This document shows, piece by piece, positions 23,150 through 34,279 of a stretch of DNA of 64,000 nt. Where the stretch lies: the NCBI GenBank assembly GCA_031002005.1, contig CM061921.1, forward strand, positions 174,786,935 through 174,850,934. The letters are read 5' to 3'. Position numbers and translations under genes: made by a program. The stretch is from Vandiemenella viatica (lineage: Eukaryota; Arthropoda; Insecta; Orthoptera; Morabidae). Under the pieces are notes generated by a model. The model was given only the letters and a program-made list of their open reading frames with translations. It was not told the origin of the DNA and made no database searches. The first letter of the stretch is position 1, and each line of letters starts with the position of its first letter.

Positions 23150-26010
23150 ATCAGTGTTCAGACCACTATTCTCCATCAAAATATAAGGGGAATATTTAGT
23201 AAAACTGATGACATTACCTTATGCCTAGAAGAGATTAAAAATTCCAGAAATTTCAATGCAGATATTCTGTGCATATCTGAACCTCATTTGTCTGACACAG
23301 GAATATCTCAGCTGTCCATCCCAAATTATAAACCAAGTTCTCATTTCTGTATATATAAAATGGAGAAAGGGGGAGTTGCCATTTTTGTTAAAAATAATAT
23401 TCAGTGCAACAGTGTAGGTGTAAGTGTAAGTAAGTATTGTATAGAACAACACTTTGAATACTGTGTTACTAAATTAGAATATGGTAAGGAAGAGCTCATA
23501 GTAATAGCAATTTACAGGGCCCCCACAGGAAATATTAGACTGTTTCTATCTCAGTTAGAGTCTTTGCTACTATGTTTCAAAAATAAAAAACAATTAGTTT
23601 TATGTGGATATTTTAATGTTGACTTTCTCAATCACAGCAATGAGAGACTAGATATTGAAGCCTTGATACTGTCTTTTTAACTTGACAGCGCTTGTAAATT
23701 TCCCTACTAGAATACAAAATAATAGCAGGACTGCAATTGATAATTTTTTTTTATATTTCTCAGTACAATAATTACCACATACTTCCAGTAATAAATGGTA
23801 TCTCAGATCATTATGCCCATCTGTTATGTAACAAGTCCAGAAACACTATTAAACAGATAAAGAAAAGCTGGGTATATAGAAGAAATATTAATGAAAACAA
23901 TATAAAACATTTCATAGATTCCCAAATAATGAACAATGGTCAGAAGTGTACAATGCACAGGGTATAATGAAAAATTTGATTCCTTTCTCAATATAATTCT
24001 AACACTTTTTGAAGGACGTTTCAAAAAAAAAAAAAAAAAAAAAAGTTGTCAATAATCAAACAATGAACTGGGTAAGGGATGGATAACAAACAGTATTAGA
24101 GTATCTTGTAAAACAAAAAGGGACCTGTAATTTAAAGTAAGAGAATCATAACTATACACTGAAACATCATTATAAACTTTATTCTAAAATACTAAGAAAT
24201 GTAATAAGAAAATCCAAGAACAGGTATATATCACAGAAAATAGAGAATTCAGACAATAAGATGAAAAACAATATGGAATATAATAAAAACTGAAACAGGA
24301 AAATCTGTAAATCACTCTAAAGACATAAAAATAGAACAAAATGGATCTGTTCATAGTGAAGTAGGGGAAGTTTGTGAAATATTTAACAAACATTTTACTT
24401 CAGTTGTAGAGAAATTAGGCAGAGAAAAGCAATCCCCACATAGTGTGATAAGGCTTCTTCAGACTGTTTTCCCAATTAGATTTGTGGAAATGCAATTGCC
24501 ACCAGTAACAGTCTCAGTCTCAGAAATAAACTCATGAAACAAATAAAACCTAAAAATTCTTCCAGCTATGGCAACATTTCAAGCAAATTACTGAAAAGAT
24601 GTTCAGATTGTATCAATCGTGTACTTGCCCACATTTGTAATGAATCCTTAATGCAAGGATTGTTTCCAAATAGACTAAAATATGCAGTTGTAAAATCGTT
24701 GTTTAAAAAAAGGAGAAGCAGCAAGTGTAGATAGCTATCGTCCCATTTCATTACTTTCAGGATTCTCAAAGATTTAGAAAAAGTCATGTACTGTAGAGTA
24801 ATAAAACATGTTACACAAAATAATATCCTCACTAAATCACGATTTGGGTTCCAAAAAGGATCATCAATAGAAATGGCTATATATTCATTTTTAAATAACA
24901 CATTTGAGGAACTGTATAATAAAATGAGCCCTGTAGTAACATTTTGTGAGCTTGCAAAATTATTTGACTGTGTATATCATTAATTACTTTTGAAGAAAAC
25001 TGAATACTATGGTATTTATAGAACTGCAGGTAAATGGTTTAAGTCATACATGGAAAGTTGAATGCCAAAAGTTCCCATTTTTTATTCTAAAATAAGTAAA
25101 GATGCTTCATCAGACTGGGAGAAAATAAAACATGGAATTCCACGAGGCTCTGTCCTAGGACCCCTCCTCTTTTTGTTGTACATCAAAGATCTTCCTGGAA
25201 AATTATCTGACAAAGTTAAGAGTATTTTATTTGCAGATGACACTAACCTGACTGTGAGAAAAACACCAAACAGCAATCTAGAATTTATTGTAAATGAAGT
25301 AGCAAATTGTTTTAAGGCAAATTCATTAAAATTATATTTTGAAAAAAAAATTTTACATTAGGTTTAAAACAAAAAAATATGCACAGCCAGATTTACATGT
25401 AAGCTATAAAAATAACACAATATTAGAAACAAAGAGTATAAAATTCCTTGGTATTAAAGTAGATGAGAAACTCTGTTGGCACGAACATATCACTTCACTA
25501 CTGAAGAAGTTAAATAGTGCCACCTTTGCAATAGGAACACTTTTCCCAACAGCAGATCTAGAATTAACGAAACAGATGTACTCATATTTTCATTCAGTGA
25601 TGTCATATGGCATAAATTTATGGGGATAGTCTTTACAAAGTAAAAATTTCATAGCACAGAAAAGAGCTATTAGGATACTGTGTAGGGTAAAACCAAGAAT
25701 TCTTGCATACAACTTTTTTAAAAGCTCAATATTCTTACAATTACTTCTCAGTTTATATATTCTCTCCTGTGCTTTGTCATAGATCATTTTAACCTGTTTA
25801 CTTCTAATTCACAGGTACACATTTTCAATACAAGAAACAGAAATAACTTGCACAAAACACAGACATCTCTGTACAAATAGGAGTTAATTATTCTGGTATA
25901 CATCTGTTTAATAAACTTCCCAAGGGTATAAAACAGTTTGCAGATAATAAAGATATATTTAAAGAAAAACAGAGATTATCTTATTGGCAACTCCTCCTAC
26001 TCCATTAAAG
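23150..26010 (+). pseudogene. CR1 ORF2 (endonuclease and reverse transcriptase), decayed
   Basis: Endonuclease start ILHQNIRGIFSKTDD (about 23175), DILCISEPHLSDTGI, GGVAIFVKNN and AIYRAPTGN, then GYFNVDF where active copies have GDFN, and GISDHYAHL where copy 1 has SDHDA. RT: FGFQKGSSIEMAIYSF, FCELAKLFDCVYH (motif A Asp to Glu), GIPRGSVLGPLLFLLYI and LFADDTNL (intact). Frames switch at least eight times, and a 20-A run interrupts it at about 24028. Inactive. It shares about 85-90 percent identity by eye with copy 1. Confidence 0.87.
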
Positions 26011-26341
26011 AATTTTAACAAATTAATTAATTGCATTCAAAAGGACTTTTGCAAAATTCGGTTGTAAAAATTAATGTTTACTGTTATTTATTCTCTTTAT
26101 TTGTCTTTGGAAGGTATAATTGTTTTTACTATGATTATGACTCATATTGTATGTATGTATACTAACCCTGACATGTTTCACATCCCAGAAGGTCCTTGAT
26201 TGAGAAATAAATAAATTAATAAAAGCTATATTTTAATTACCACAGTTGGCAACACTATCTTCCGGTGTTGTGAACTTTGCTTGTTGTGATGAAGCCCAAG
26301 ATCACACAAGTTGTTTGTTCTTGTGGTTTTAGTGTTTTAAC

Positions 26342-26663
26342 GATGTCTTCTTCTAACAAAAGAAAATGTGTCATTAGTGCTGCAGGATTTTCCATTTACT
26401 AAGCGAGGAAAATATGAGAGCACCACATTTTGTTTGCTATGTGAACTATCATTCACCGTTAACAGTAGTGAAAGACCCTCCATTACAGAACATGTGGATA
26501 GTAAACAACACAAAAATGTCGTTCTTCGCATCAGTAACGACACGAAAGTGTCTCAGTTTTTCAAGATGATTATGTCAGATAAAAATGATATGAACATTGC
26601 ACTCGAAGGAATATTTGAATTTCAATGCCGAAAGTGTTCCCGGATTATGGTGAAAAAGTTCTG
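26342..26663 (+). pseudogene. hAT N-terminal BED-like zinc finger fragment
   Basis: Starts MSSSNKRKCVISAAGFSIY, then shifts frame into the stretch open from 26368, which reads GKYESTTFCLLCELSF and ITEHVDSKQHKN. The CxxC...HxxxxxH arrangement and the KRKC start resemble the N-terminal finger of hAT transposases. The protein stops at 26663, about 30 bp before the right inverted repeat, so the catalytic and dimerisation domains are deleted. Not functional. Confidence 0.72.
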
Positions 26664-27486
26664 ATGCGTCCCCAGATTTGGAGAAAAAAATTCTGGTAAC
26701 CCTGGTTTATACATGAAAACATGCCATGTGTATACTCATTCACTATTGTTAGATAGGCTAAGTCAAATGTTTCAAATGAATAATTGCATATTGATATTAC
26801 ACTGCCATTGCACTACCATGATGAAAGATGTCTTTATCACAAACTAATTGATTTTCTGAATTTAAAAAAAAAGTGTTCAATATTGTCTAAGTTTTAACCA
26901 TCAAAACTGAGAGGTTTACTGGAATCCATCACAAGCCATTACAGGTGTGTTATAAATTTCAAATAATACACAAGTTACCATATTAAAATCTTAAGTAATA
27001 GAAAACTGATCCCTTACAAACAGTTTTAGGACTAGCATTGACATTATGTTGAGGGAACAGAACTACTGTCGATGGCTGAGAAACACAACATATGAGAGGA
27101 TGGCCTGAGGGTTTCTAGCTCCCTGCTCCCATAAGCCCAGATAGTGCAGTTTCTACACTGTAGTGATAAACTTACATTACATTTGTTGGTTATAGCACGA
27201 TTTTAATCTCAGTATTAAAACATTTTCCAAGCCATCTGTAAATTAATTACTCCCAGTTTGCACAAGTGAATTCAGACACAGTGAGCAGTCAAATTAAAAC
27301 ACCCTAGCTCTTTAAAATTTTACACTGCACATAAAGACTTTACAGTCAGAAGGAACATTACTACCACTATTAAGTTATGCATTTACATTTTTTTTTTTTT
27401 TAATGAAATTCAGTAAAGTCAGCAGCGCTCAACTTTTATAGACTAAAAATTTCTAACATTATATGCAAGAAACTAAGATTATTTAC

Positions 27487-27669
27487 AGTCATTGTCATGG
27501 AATGTCCTGACATGTTTCCACACATGCCTTCTCCCATATCACCCATATCATCCATGTTGTGCCTCCCTGTATGGTCATGTAACAATTTTACCGAAGCAGT
27601 AGTAGCCATAGCATGGTGCATATCATGACCAGCAGAACTATGATCCATACCATGTGCACTATGATCCAT
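27487..27669 (-). CDS. Ctr1: CTR1 exon encoding the Met/His-rich N-terminus
   Basis: 61 codons starting at ATG 27669 and ending at a GTAAAT donor (27486 downward). The peptide opens MDHSAHGMDHSSAGHDMHHA and later has NMDDMGDMGEGMCGNMSG and HSMTMT: many Met and His residues in MxxM- and MH-type arrangements, as in the extracellular copper-capturing tail of CTR1 proteins. The ATG directly follows TTTGTTACAG, a plausible acceptor, so the 5' UTR may lie in an upstream exon. An in-frame ATG 15 bp further up (MHLLQ) is the alternative start if that AG is not used. Intron phase 0 matches the next exon exactly. Confidence 0.88.
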
Positions 27670-28355
27670 CTGTAACAAATGCATTAATCTTCCCTATAGA
27701 ATACATTTTAATATAAACTGGCTAGTTACATTTTTAACACATATCAGAAGGTTGACAAAAAAGGAGCCAATTTGATGTGGTTGTTCAATATCATATTAAT
27801 CACTGGGAAGAAATTAATTAACAGAAACAAAAACTAACAATTCCCGTGATATAATGGCAATCAAAGAGATGATCAGCCAGGCTAATAATAGTTTGGGAGT
27901 ATGCATGCAAGATAACTGTTGGCACTATACACATTTGACAAGGGAGTTAATCTACAGAATCCATTTTAGTATCATTGTTTCAAACGCTAGTGCTTTAATA
28001 TTCCTGCGTTGCCATTAAAAATCAGTTACTTCAGAAAAAATTTGTAATCAAGCTCAAACCAACATGCAAATTAAATTAAAAATTCAAACTTGTCAAACTG
28101 AAGAGAACAACAACCGATACTGATTTTTTTTTCCCCCCCAGGGGAAGTTCGCATTGAGTCAATAATAATATCAATGGAGAGGGAATTAAGTAATTGCATC
28201 CATCTTTGAATCATGGAAGTATGGAATCATGCTTAAATGTCCATTTGTAAAACATACAAATTTGTAACAAAAGCTCAAGATGGTGCCAGTATTTGCCTAT
28301 ATAAATTCATTTGTGCAGAATTTGGGCCTCTACAGGTTCACACAACTCCAAATCT
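27670..28355. other. Unassigned sequence upstream of the first Ctr1 coding exon
   Basis: AT-rich, with a T/C run near 28123-28140. Probably a 5' UTR intron if the acceptor before the Ctr1 ATG is used. No promoter motif recognised. Confidence 0.4.
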
Positions 28356-28359
28356 AGGA

Positions 28360-28985
28360 AAGAGCCAGCTTATTAGGTACACAGATAAAAATCTAAAGGT
28401 TGATTATAACTATAAAGTGGAGAAGGAATTGCTTATTGAAGACTCAGAATGTAAATACCTTGGCATAATATTTGATAAAATTAACTGGGCAGGACACATC
28501 AGACAGGTAGTAGGAAGAGGGTTCAAAGATTTGTCTTTGGAAATTACCACAGAACACAACCGGCAACTAATATGATAAAGGAGCTGGAGTGGGATTTGTT
28601 GAAAGATAGAAAGAGGGTGAAGAGAGTCATGGGAGTGTATAAGGCATATATTGGTGATAAAGCATGGGATAATGGGACAACAATTAAGAGAGGTGTGTGG
28701 AATGGTAAAGATCACCATGACCACAAACTGGTACAGATTTCAGGCATAAGGGCATGGGGAAATTTTCTTTCATGTGGAAGGGAGTCAGGAATTGGAATAA
28801 ATTACCAAGAGGAATAATTTATATATATAAAAAAAAACACTCAAAGAATTTAAACTTCAAATTAGTAGATGGCAGAAGTAGGTGGGAAGAGTAAAAGGAG
28901 AAAGATGGGTGCCTAGGGAGATTGCCACCGGTGCATGCGCTCCATCGCAATTTTATCGAATTATAATTAATTAATCAATCAATCT
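28360..28985 (+). mobile_element. LINE family B copy 3 (5' truncated)
   Basis: Plus-strand copy. It reads SQLIRYTDKNLKVDYNYKVE, CKYLGIIFD and NWAGHIRQVVG, the part after the RT active site, and continues at 28572-28817 with VMGVYKAYIGDKAWDNG. The 3' end at 28917-28985 has the family stem-loop (ATTGCCACCGG...GCTCCATCGCAAT) and an ATTAATTAATCAATC-type tail, directly abutting piggyBac-derived repeats. Frames are broken once or twice; inactive. Confidence 0.83.
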
Positions 28986-28991
28986 ACAATG

Positions 28992-29079
28992 ACGGGCATA
29001 GCCCGCGTACGATGGTTGGGCCAAACGTAAATATTACGGGCATAGCCCGCGTACGGTGATCGGGCCAGATGTTAATATT
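28992..29079. repeat. 44-bp subterminal direct repeats (x2)
   Basis: Units 28992-29035 and 29036-29079 both start ACGGGCATAGCCCGCGTACG and end AATATT; about 80 percent identical. GGGCATAGCCC inside is a short palindrome. The right side of the element has related GTTGGGCCGAAA and ATGACGGGCAT motifs, so these are likely transposase-binding repeats of the piggyBac element. Confidence 0.85.
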
Positions 29080-29169
29080 ACGTGGAATATTTGATACGCA
29101 ATTACAGTCTGATGCAATAATTATGGTAGACGTAAGTATTACAAAATGTTTATTTATACAAAACTCCAA

Positions 29170-29936
29170 AATATAAAATTAGTAATTTGTAACGGTATGA
29201 TATATTTCAAAGCCCTTTTGGATGGGTTGAATTGCTTATAAGATAGACGCCTCCTGAATTTCATAAGAGATTCATCAATAGAAATGTCTTTTTTTCATTA
29301 TATACATTTCTTTAAATTATTGGTTCAAAAAATTAATCACAGGTCTAATCTTGTTCAATTTATCTGTATTGGCAACCAGATTATTGTTTGAGAAATGCAA
29401 GAACCTTGCAATTTGTAGATATCTGTTCAAAGGCATTGATTTTCTAAATATGGGTGATTCGATAACAGCCCTCTTCGACCAATTCATTTATATTCTTGTT
29501 TTTTTTTTTTTACCTGTGACATTATTATGGTCAATGCGAAATATCTTTTAATTTCGGTAGAGTCTACAGGAAACCAAGTGTCGTCAATTTTTCGTGTTGT
29601 ATGTGGATTTTCTCGTATTTGATCTGCATACTGATTCGTTTCGATCACAATATTGTTCCAAAATATATCATAAAATATTAAATTAAATATATCAAATTCT
29701 CCTCTACTTCCTCCTAATTGACATAAGGCTGCCTCTCTTATGCCAGGAGTCATCGTATATTCCCAGATTTTTCGACTATTTCTTATTTCTTTCCAAAGCC
29801 AGGACTCTGGTAGTTGATCGTCGTCGGATGTATCATCAATAATTATTCGCCTATACTTTCTTCGAAAATTACATATTTCGTCACTACTGTCACTTTTATT
29901 AGCAAAAATTAATAGCACAATTCTCACTGTTTTCAC
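29170..29936 (-). pseudogene. piggyBac transposase N-terminal half, frameshifted
   Basis: Starts at ATG 29936. It has an acidic Ser/Asp-rich N-terminus (DDTSDDDQLPES), then MTPGIREAA, FYDIFWNNIVIETNQYADQI and ITIIM-like blocks, open to 29484. After a frameshift the minus strand continues WSKRAVIESPIFRKSM, NRYLQIARFLHFSNNN, KLNKIRPVINFLNQ, a stop, and after an extra A near 29293 DISIDESLMKF with RRRLSYKQFNPSKRALKY. DESLM contains the first catalytic Asp. The rest of the catalytic domain and the Cys-rich C-terminus are deleted. Role: cut-and-paste transposition at TTAA; inactive here. Confidence 0.82.
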
Positions 29937-30250
29937 CAGAAAATCTTTTTCTAGATAACATCTTGTGGGGTTGCTTCTCTAGAATTTATGAACGTAAATT
30001 TCGACTTTCGAATGCGATCAAGAACAACTAGAAACTGATCACGATACGAAAAGATAATAGAAATACATCACGAGCCTTGTCTGCGCTATCTACAAACCGC
30101 GACCGCTCTACCACAGGCAATGCCCGTCATGTTTACGATTGCCCGGATTAGCGTGTTACACAAGTCGTGCGAACGTCCCGAACGCTGCGCGAGCTTGTAT
30201 ACAATTTCGGCCCAACATCTTCGAATCTAAATCGTAGGTTAAGGGGTTAA

Positions 30251-31240
30251 TTAACATAGTGAACTACCAGGGTTAAGTGTTTACGTACACCCAGAGGGAA
30301 AAAATCTAGAGAACTATAAACTGCTCTTAAGGGAAAAAAAATTTGCATGACCCGACAGTGCCAAACTACGACGTTTCAATCAATAATTCTTACCACTACT
30401 TATCATTTCCTCAATACCAGTCACTCAGGATATATCAAAATGTATTCCGCCATAATATTACATGAATCCCTAAAAGAAGTCAATGCAATATTACCACAGC
30501 TTAGCTTGTGTGTAGGGATGAAGATAACTCACAGAATACATGTTACTTTAAATACTAAACATCGGGATGACAAATGATTTGTCCCAATAATGTATGTTAA
30601 TCTCTTAATCACAAATTTTCTTTCGAAGGTAGCTCATCATCACTTTAAACTGGGCCTGTTTCAGAGAAAGTAGTGGTGGTGCAAATAGTATATACCTACT
30701 TTGATGCAGGACGACTGGATTTGGAAAGAAATAGAGGTAAATTACATCTAATCACACAGACTAATGGCACTGCAATATCAAAACAGCTCTATTTAAATGA
30801 AAAATATACATACATTACTGCCAACGTCACTTTCTGTACCGGTAAATAAAAGGAATGGCCATTGTACATAGAGGCCAAAGAACTTGGGCAACAAATGCTG
30901 CAAGTCACACACGGCAAAAACGCATCGAGTCACAGTGCTACGACAATTTGTCAAGTTAACTTCTTAACAGTTTAACGGTACAGTCTGTCACAATTACGCC
31001 ATCAGAATCATGGAACCCGCATTAAATTTGCCAAGGAATGTTCACTGAAATCTCTTGTAACTTTCCTGTTATTAATAAAGTAATTCGTTTCACCGTGTTG
31101 ATCCATGGTTAGGACGTACTAGAAGCCATCACGTTCCGTCTTGAGTGATGCTAATTTTTTACTTATGGCTTTACGCCTTGTAATGAATTAAAAGGTACAG
31201 TGCCATTAGGCACTAAGTGATCCCACGGTATGTGTGAATA
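30251..31240. other. Unassigned sequence
   Basis: No recognisable element or gene. Short open frames lack features of coding sequence. Confidence 0.4.
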
Positions 31241-31880
31241 TTGCCGATGCGTCGTGTCAACGAACAGAAACGTGACGGAACTAAAGCGTCCAGATTTACA
31301 CGCACCTTGGGGGGTGCTGACAACGTCCGACTCAACGTGGACATTAAGCGGATTTATAACCCCCATAAATAACTGAGACCCGCTTTCTATTTTCGCACGT
31401 TTCGGAAAGTTCCCGCCGAAAACTGGCGCAGACTAGCAAAAGTAAACCTTAGTGACGTTTCCTAGTAAACGAGTGCTTTATGAGAGTAGGGGAAGACGAT
31501 CCAGCCAATAGAGAAGCCGCCTCAATTTATTGCCGTGTTGGTGTTTTTTCTTGTCTGTTCTGGGGCCAATGTGACGCTGTTCCTTTGGCGCGGATTGCGG
31601 TGATTCACCAAGAGCCGGACCCGACATCGCATTACGACAAGTACAGAGTCTTGCTCGGGGGAGAAGAACGGACGACGGGGGACTCTGGTGCTGATCTTCA
31701 TCGAGTACAGCCGTTCAACGAAGCCGGAGCTGAGGACACTGCATTCACGCGGTGCGGTCGAGGAAGCTGGACGACCTCATGTGGCGCTGGTCTTACCTGG
31801 TCGCTGACCTGGGCTGTGAACAATGGTAAAAGCTACGACCCGGACGGAAACTCATGCAATCGTTCCACCCAGTAATGACC
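31240..31880. other. CpG-rich segment
   Basis: Markedly richer in G+C and CpG than its flanks. It contains a CCAAT motif (about 31487). On the minus strand it has a strong splice-donor-like site CCAG/GTAAGA (boundary at 31797/31796). It lies upstream of Ctr1 in the Ctr1 direction and could be its promoter and non-coding first exon. Open frames on both strands (31163-31366 minus, 31480-31875 plus) match nothing I know. Confidence 0.35.
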
Positions 31881-32140
31881 CTGAGATTTTGCAATGACCC
31901 TGAGATTTTGCTCTAACTGTTTGACATTCAATGATATGTAATTTTTAACCTCAGAATAAAAACAAACTTCGTGTTTGCCAAATTTCACAATAATAAATTG
32001 TACACCCAATTTTCAATTTTCCTATTCATTATAATAATATTTCATGTGATTAGCTGAAGATTAAGTATGATTTTTGATATTCCAAATTGATAATTTTGCT
32101 AATGATAAAACAGTATGACCCAAATATAAACGTCCGCAAG

Positions 32141-32370
32141 GTAGACGTTACAGCCTTGACGGCGTCGAGGTCGAGGTCATTAGAGGTGGGATGGGACTGG
32201 GGACAAGGAACGGGGAGGAATTCGGCCATGGCGTTTTGAAGGAAGCATCTAGGCATTCGCCTGAAGTGATTTTGGGAAACCATGGAAAACCCAAATGTGG
32301 ATGCCCGGACTGAGATTCGAATCGGCGTCCTCCCTAGTGCGAGGCCTGAGCGTTAACCACTCACGCACCA
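32141..32370 (-). mobile_element. SINE family 1, minus strand
   Basis: Reverse complement: head with GTGGTTAACGCTCAGGCC and box B GATTCGAATCTC; body with GGGTTTTCCATGGTTTCCC, GCGAATGCCTAGATGCTTCC and GGCCGAATTCC, ending with the GACCTCGACCTCGACG region. Full length but about 20 percent diverged. Confidence 0.85.
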
Positions 32371-32429
32371 CGATCGGTCACGCGAGGTTAGTTATCCAGT
32401 GAAAGAAGCTTTTAGAAAGATGGCGAGAT

Positions 32430-34270
32430 ACTTAATTAGATTAGATTAGATTTTTATTGATCCATTTAGTCAATTTGTAGTACAGGTGCACATTTGACAT
32501 TGGATAAGTCATTTTGATGATTAGATGTTACATATTATTATGAGATGATGGGACTTATATACAAGATTGATAATACAATGACAAAATAAGTGTACATGAA
32601 GAGAATTTAACAATGCAATAGTTGAAGAAAACAAAATTTCAAAAATCTTAAAACACATTTTTTTATGAGGTCCATATATTCACTAACAGAGTAAAAACTG
32701 TGCCTCAATAGAAATGCCTTTAGTTTTATTTTAAATGAGCTACAGGAAGCATTTTTTATTTCTTCTGGTATTTTAATACAGGGTGTTATTCCCGAATTTA
32801 AAATACTTTTTTGATATGTAGTAGTCCTGCAAAACGATTTGTGGATGTCTGAATGTCCTCTAGTGAGGTAATTATGTACCATATCATTTTTTATTAGTTT
32901 TTTGTTTCTTAGGAGGTACTATCTTGTGAAAAGAACTATTTCGTAGATTTATAGACATGGAACATTCAGAATGGCAAGGTTAATGAAATGTGTTCTACAC
33001 GATTGTAATCTTTTAGGTGACATAGTTCTCACTGCTCTTTTTTGCATCCTAAATATATCAATGCTTTGTGATGAGCTACCCCAGAAAATAATTCCATATC
33101 TAACTAGCGAGTGGAAATTGACATATTACTATCATTACTGTACTAATGCTAGTGGTATACCTAAGGATTCTCAGTTCGTAGCACACTGTGGACAGTCTTT
33201 TAGCTAATTTACTTATGTGTACATCCCATTTTATGTTCTGTTGTACCCATAATCCCAAGAATTTGGTTTCATTTACATTTTTTAGATCTTTTTCACATAT
33301 GGTTACTTGAATATTGTTTTTTTTTAGCAGAATGAGGTAGAAAAAAATTCAAACACACTGTTGTCTCCTCATTCAAGATTAGATTATTTGCGTCAAACCA
33401 GTTTTTCAACTCGCTCATGGTTCTATTCGCTTTTAATTCTAAATTTTTAATGTTTGGGGAGGTGAATAAAACATTCGTGTCATCCGCAAACTGAACTGCA
33501 TCTTTTGGATCGATATTCTTAGTTAGGACCTATTTTGTTTCTAATTTATATAGATGATCTAACACCGTACAATTCCTTTGTACAATTTTTCTGTTTTTTT
33601 GTTTCATAGTCGACCGACACTCTTTGTTTACGGTTTTCAAGGTACGATTTTTCCAGTTTTTTGCATTCCCTCTTACCCCCATTTTTTCCAGCTTAGTTAA
33701 TAGTATACCGTGATCTATTACATCAAATGCCTTTGAAGATACCTGTAGCCACATCATTTCCATCCAAAGCTTTTAAAACAGAATTTAAGAATTCAAAGAT
33801 TGCTGTATGAGTAGATTTATTTTTCCTGAATCCATGCTGCTGGGTAGAAAGTGGTGCATATTTGTTGATAAACTTAAGGAGTCTGTCAAGGAAGAGTTTT
33901 TTTAATATTTCTGGAAAAACACTTAATTGGGATACAGAACTATAATTTGCCAACTGATCAGGAGGACCTCTTTTTAACAGTGGAGTCACTATTGCAGTTT
34001 TGAGTACTTCTGGAAAAGTTCCAGTTTGTACAGATATGTTAAAGATTTTTACTAGATGGGCAGCTACATAATTAGCACAGGTTTTCAATATGAAATCTGG
34101 GGCCTCATCTAGTCCACATGAATAGCTATTTTTTAATATCATTATGTTTTTTTTTTATTTCATCAGGGTTTGTTTCAGTTAGATACATTGCGTCACTTGA
34201 TATTGCGGATAGACTTGGAACATCTTTAGTTTGCTTATTGCAGTTTGTTTTAATTTATTGCAGCCAGTAC
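32430..34270 (-). mobile_element. CR1/Jockey-like LINE, family C (5' truncated)
   Basis: Minus strand. RT start: SCGLDEAPDFILKTCANYVA, SVQTGTFPEVLKTAIVTPLL, LDRLLKFINKYAPLSTQQHG and FRKNKSTHTAIFEFLNSVL (34142-33723). Then SSKAFDVIDHGILL (motif A region, frameshifted), VQFADDTNVLFTSPN (catalytic DD, about 33480) and at 32882-32607 the C-terminus with SILNSG and LKAFLLRHSFYSVSEYMD. The GxPQGSxLGP block is deleted near 33540. The 3' end is an AATCT-type tandem tail (about 32430-32460 on the plus strand as TTAGATTAGATTAGA). Inactive. Confidence 0.85.
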
Positions 34271-34279
34271 GCAAACAAG

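Larger units (their letters stand above)
22200..26221 (+). mobile_element. CR1-type LINE, family A copy 2 (near full length), nested in hAT
   Basis: About 4 kb, with remnants of both ORFs, a 3' UTR matching copy 1 (GACATGTTTCACATCCCAGA) and a short AAATAAAT-type tail near 26205-26220. It lies between the two halves of the hAT element. The 5' boundary is set by the loss of hAT context near 22200 and is not exact; no clear target duplication was found. Frames are broken in many places, so this copy is older than copy 1. Confidence 0.88.
21737..26704 (+). mobile_element. hAT transposon in a Ctr1 intron, itself interrupted by a CR1 LINE
   Basis: Left end TAGGGTTACCAGA (21737-21749) and right end TCTGGTAACCCTG (26692-26704) form 13-bp inverted repeats with one mismatch. 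The 8-bp target duplication GTTTATAC is perfect on both sides (21729-21736 and 26705-26712). hAT-derived sequence is 21737 to about 22200 and about 26222-26704; the middle 4 kb is a later CR1 insertion. The right part encodes the start of a BED-type zinc-finger protein. The transposase core is absent, so before the CR1 arrived this was an internally deleted copy of roughly 0.95 kb. Confidence 0.93.
20988..27669 (-). other. Ctr1: Copper transporter CTR1 (SLC31 family) gene, partial: three coding exons
   Basis: A host gene split over three minus-strand exons: 27487-27669, 21175-21308 and 20988-21086. The joined reading stays in frame across both introns (6,178 bp, phase 0; 88 bp, phase 2), and all four boundaries have GT or AG. 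CTR1 forms a trimeric pore in the plasma membrane that takes up Cu(I) handed over by Met and His residues of the extracellular N-terminus. The part present covers the Met/His-rich N-terminus, membrane segment 1 and most of the cytosolic loop, about 138 residues. Segments 2 (MxxxM) and 3 (GxxxG) and the HCH end are not seen; their exons probably lie beyond a large downstream intron, either outside the window or missed among repeats. The long intron is about 80 percent transposon. Confidence 0.9.
28987..30246 (-). mobile_element. piggyBac-like transposon, internally deleted
   Basis: The right end reads TTAA then CCCCTTAACCTACG on the minus strand (30250 downward): the TTAA target and CCC start typical of piggyBac. 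An 11-bp motif ATGACGGGCAT occurs near both ends in inverted orientation (28989-28999 and 30120-30130). The left end carries two 44-bp direct repeats, and a clean left TTAA end was not found, possibly lost to the family B LINE. The interior encodes the first half of a piggyBac transposase. Confidence 0.78.

Noticed and set aside
31163..31875. Open frames of 67 (minus) and 131 (plus) codons in the CpG-rich segment
   Set aside because: GC-rich DNA has few stops; neither peptide resembles a known family. Kept only as a possible promoter region.
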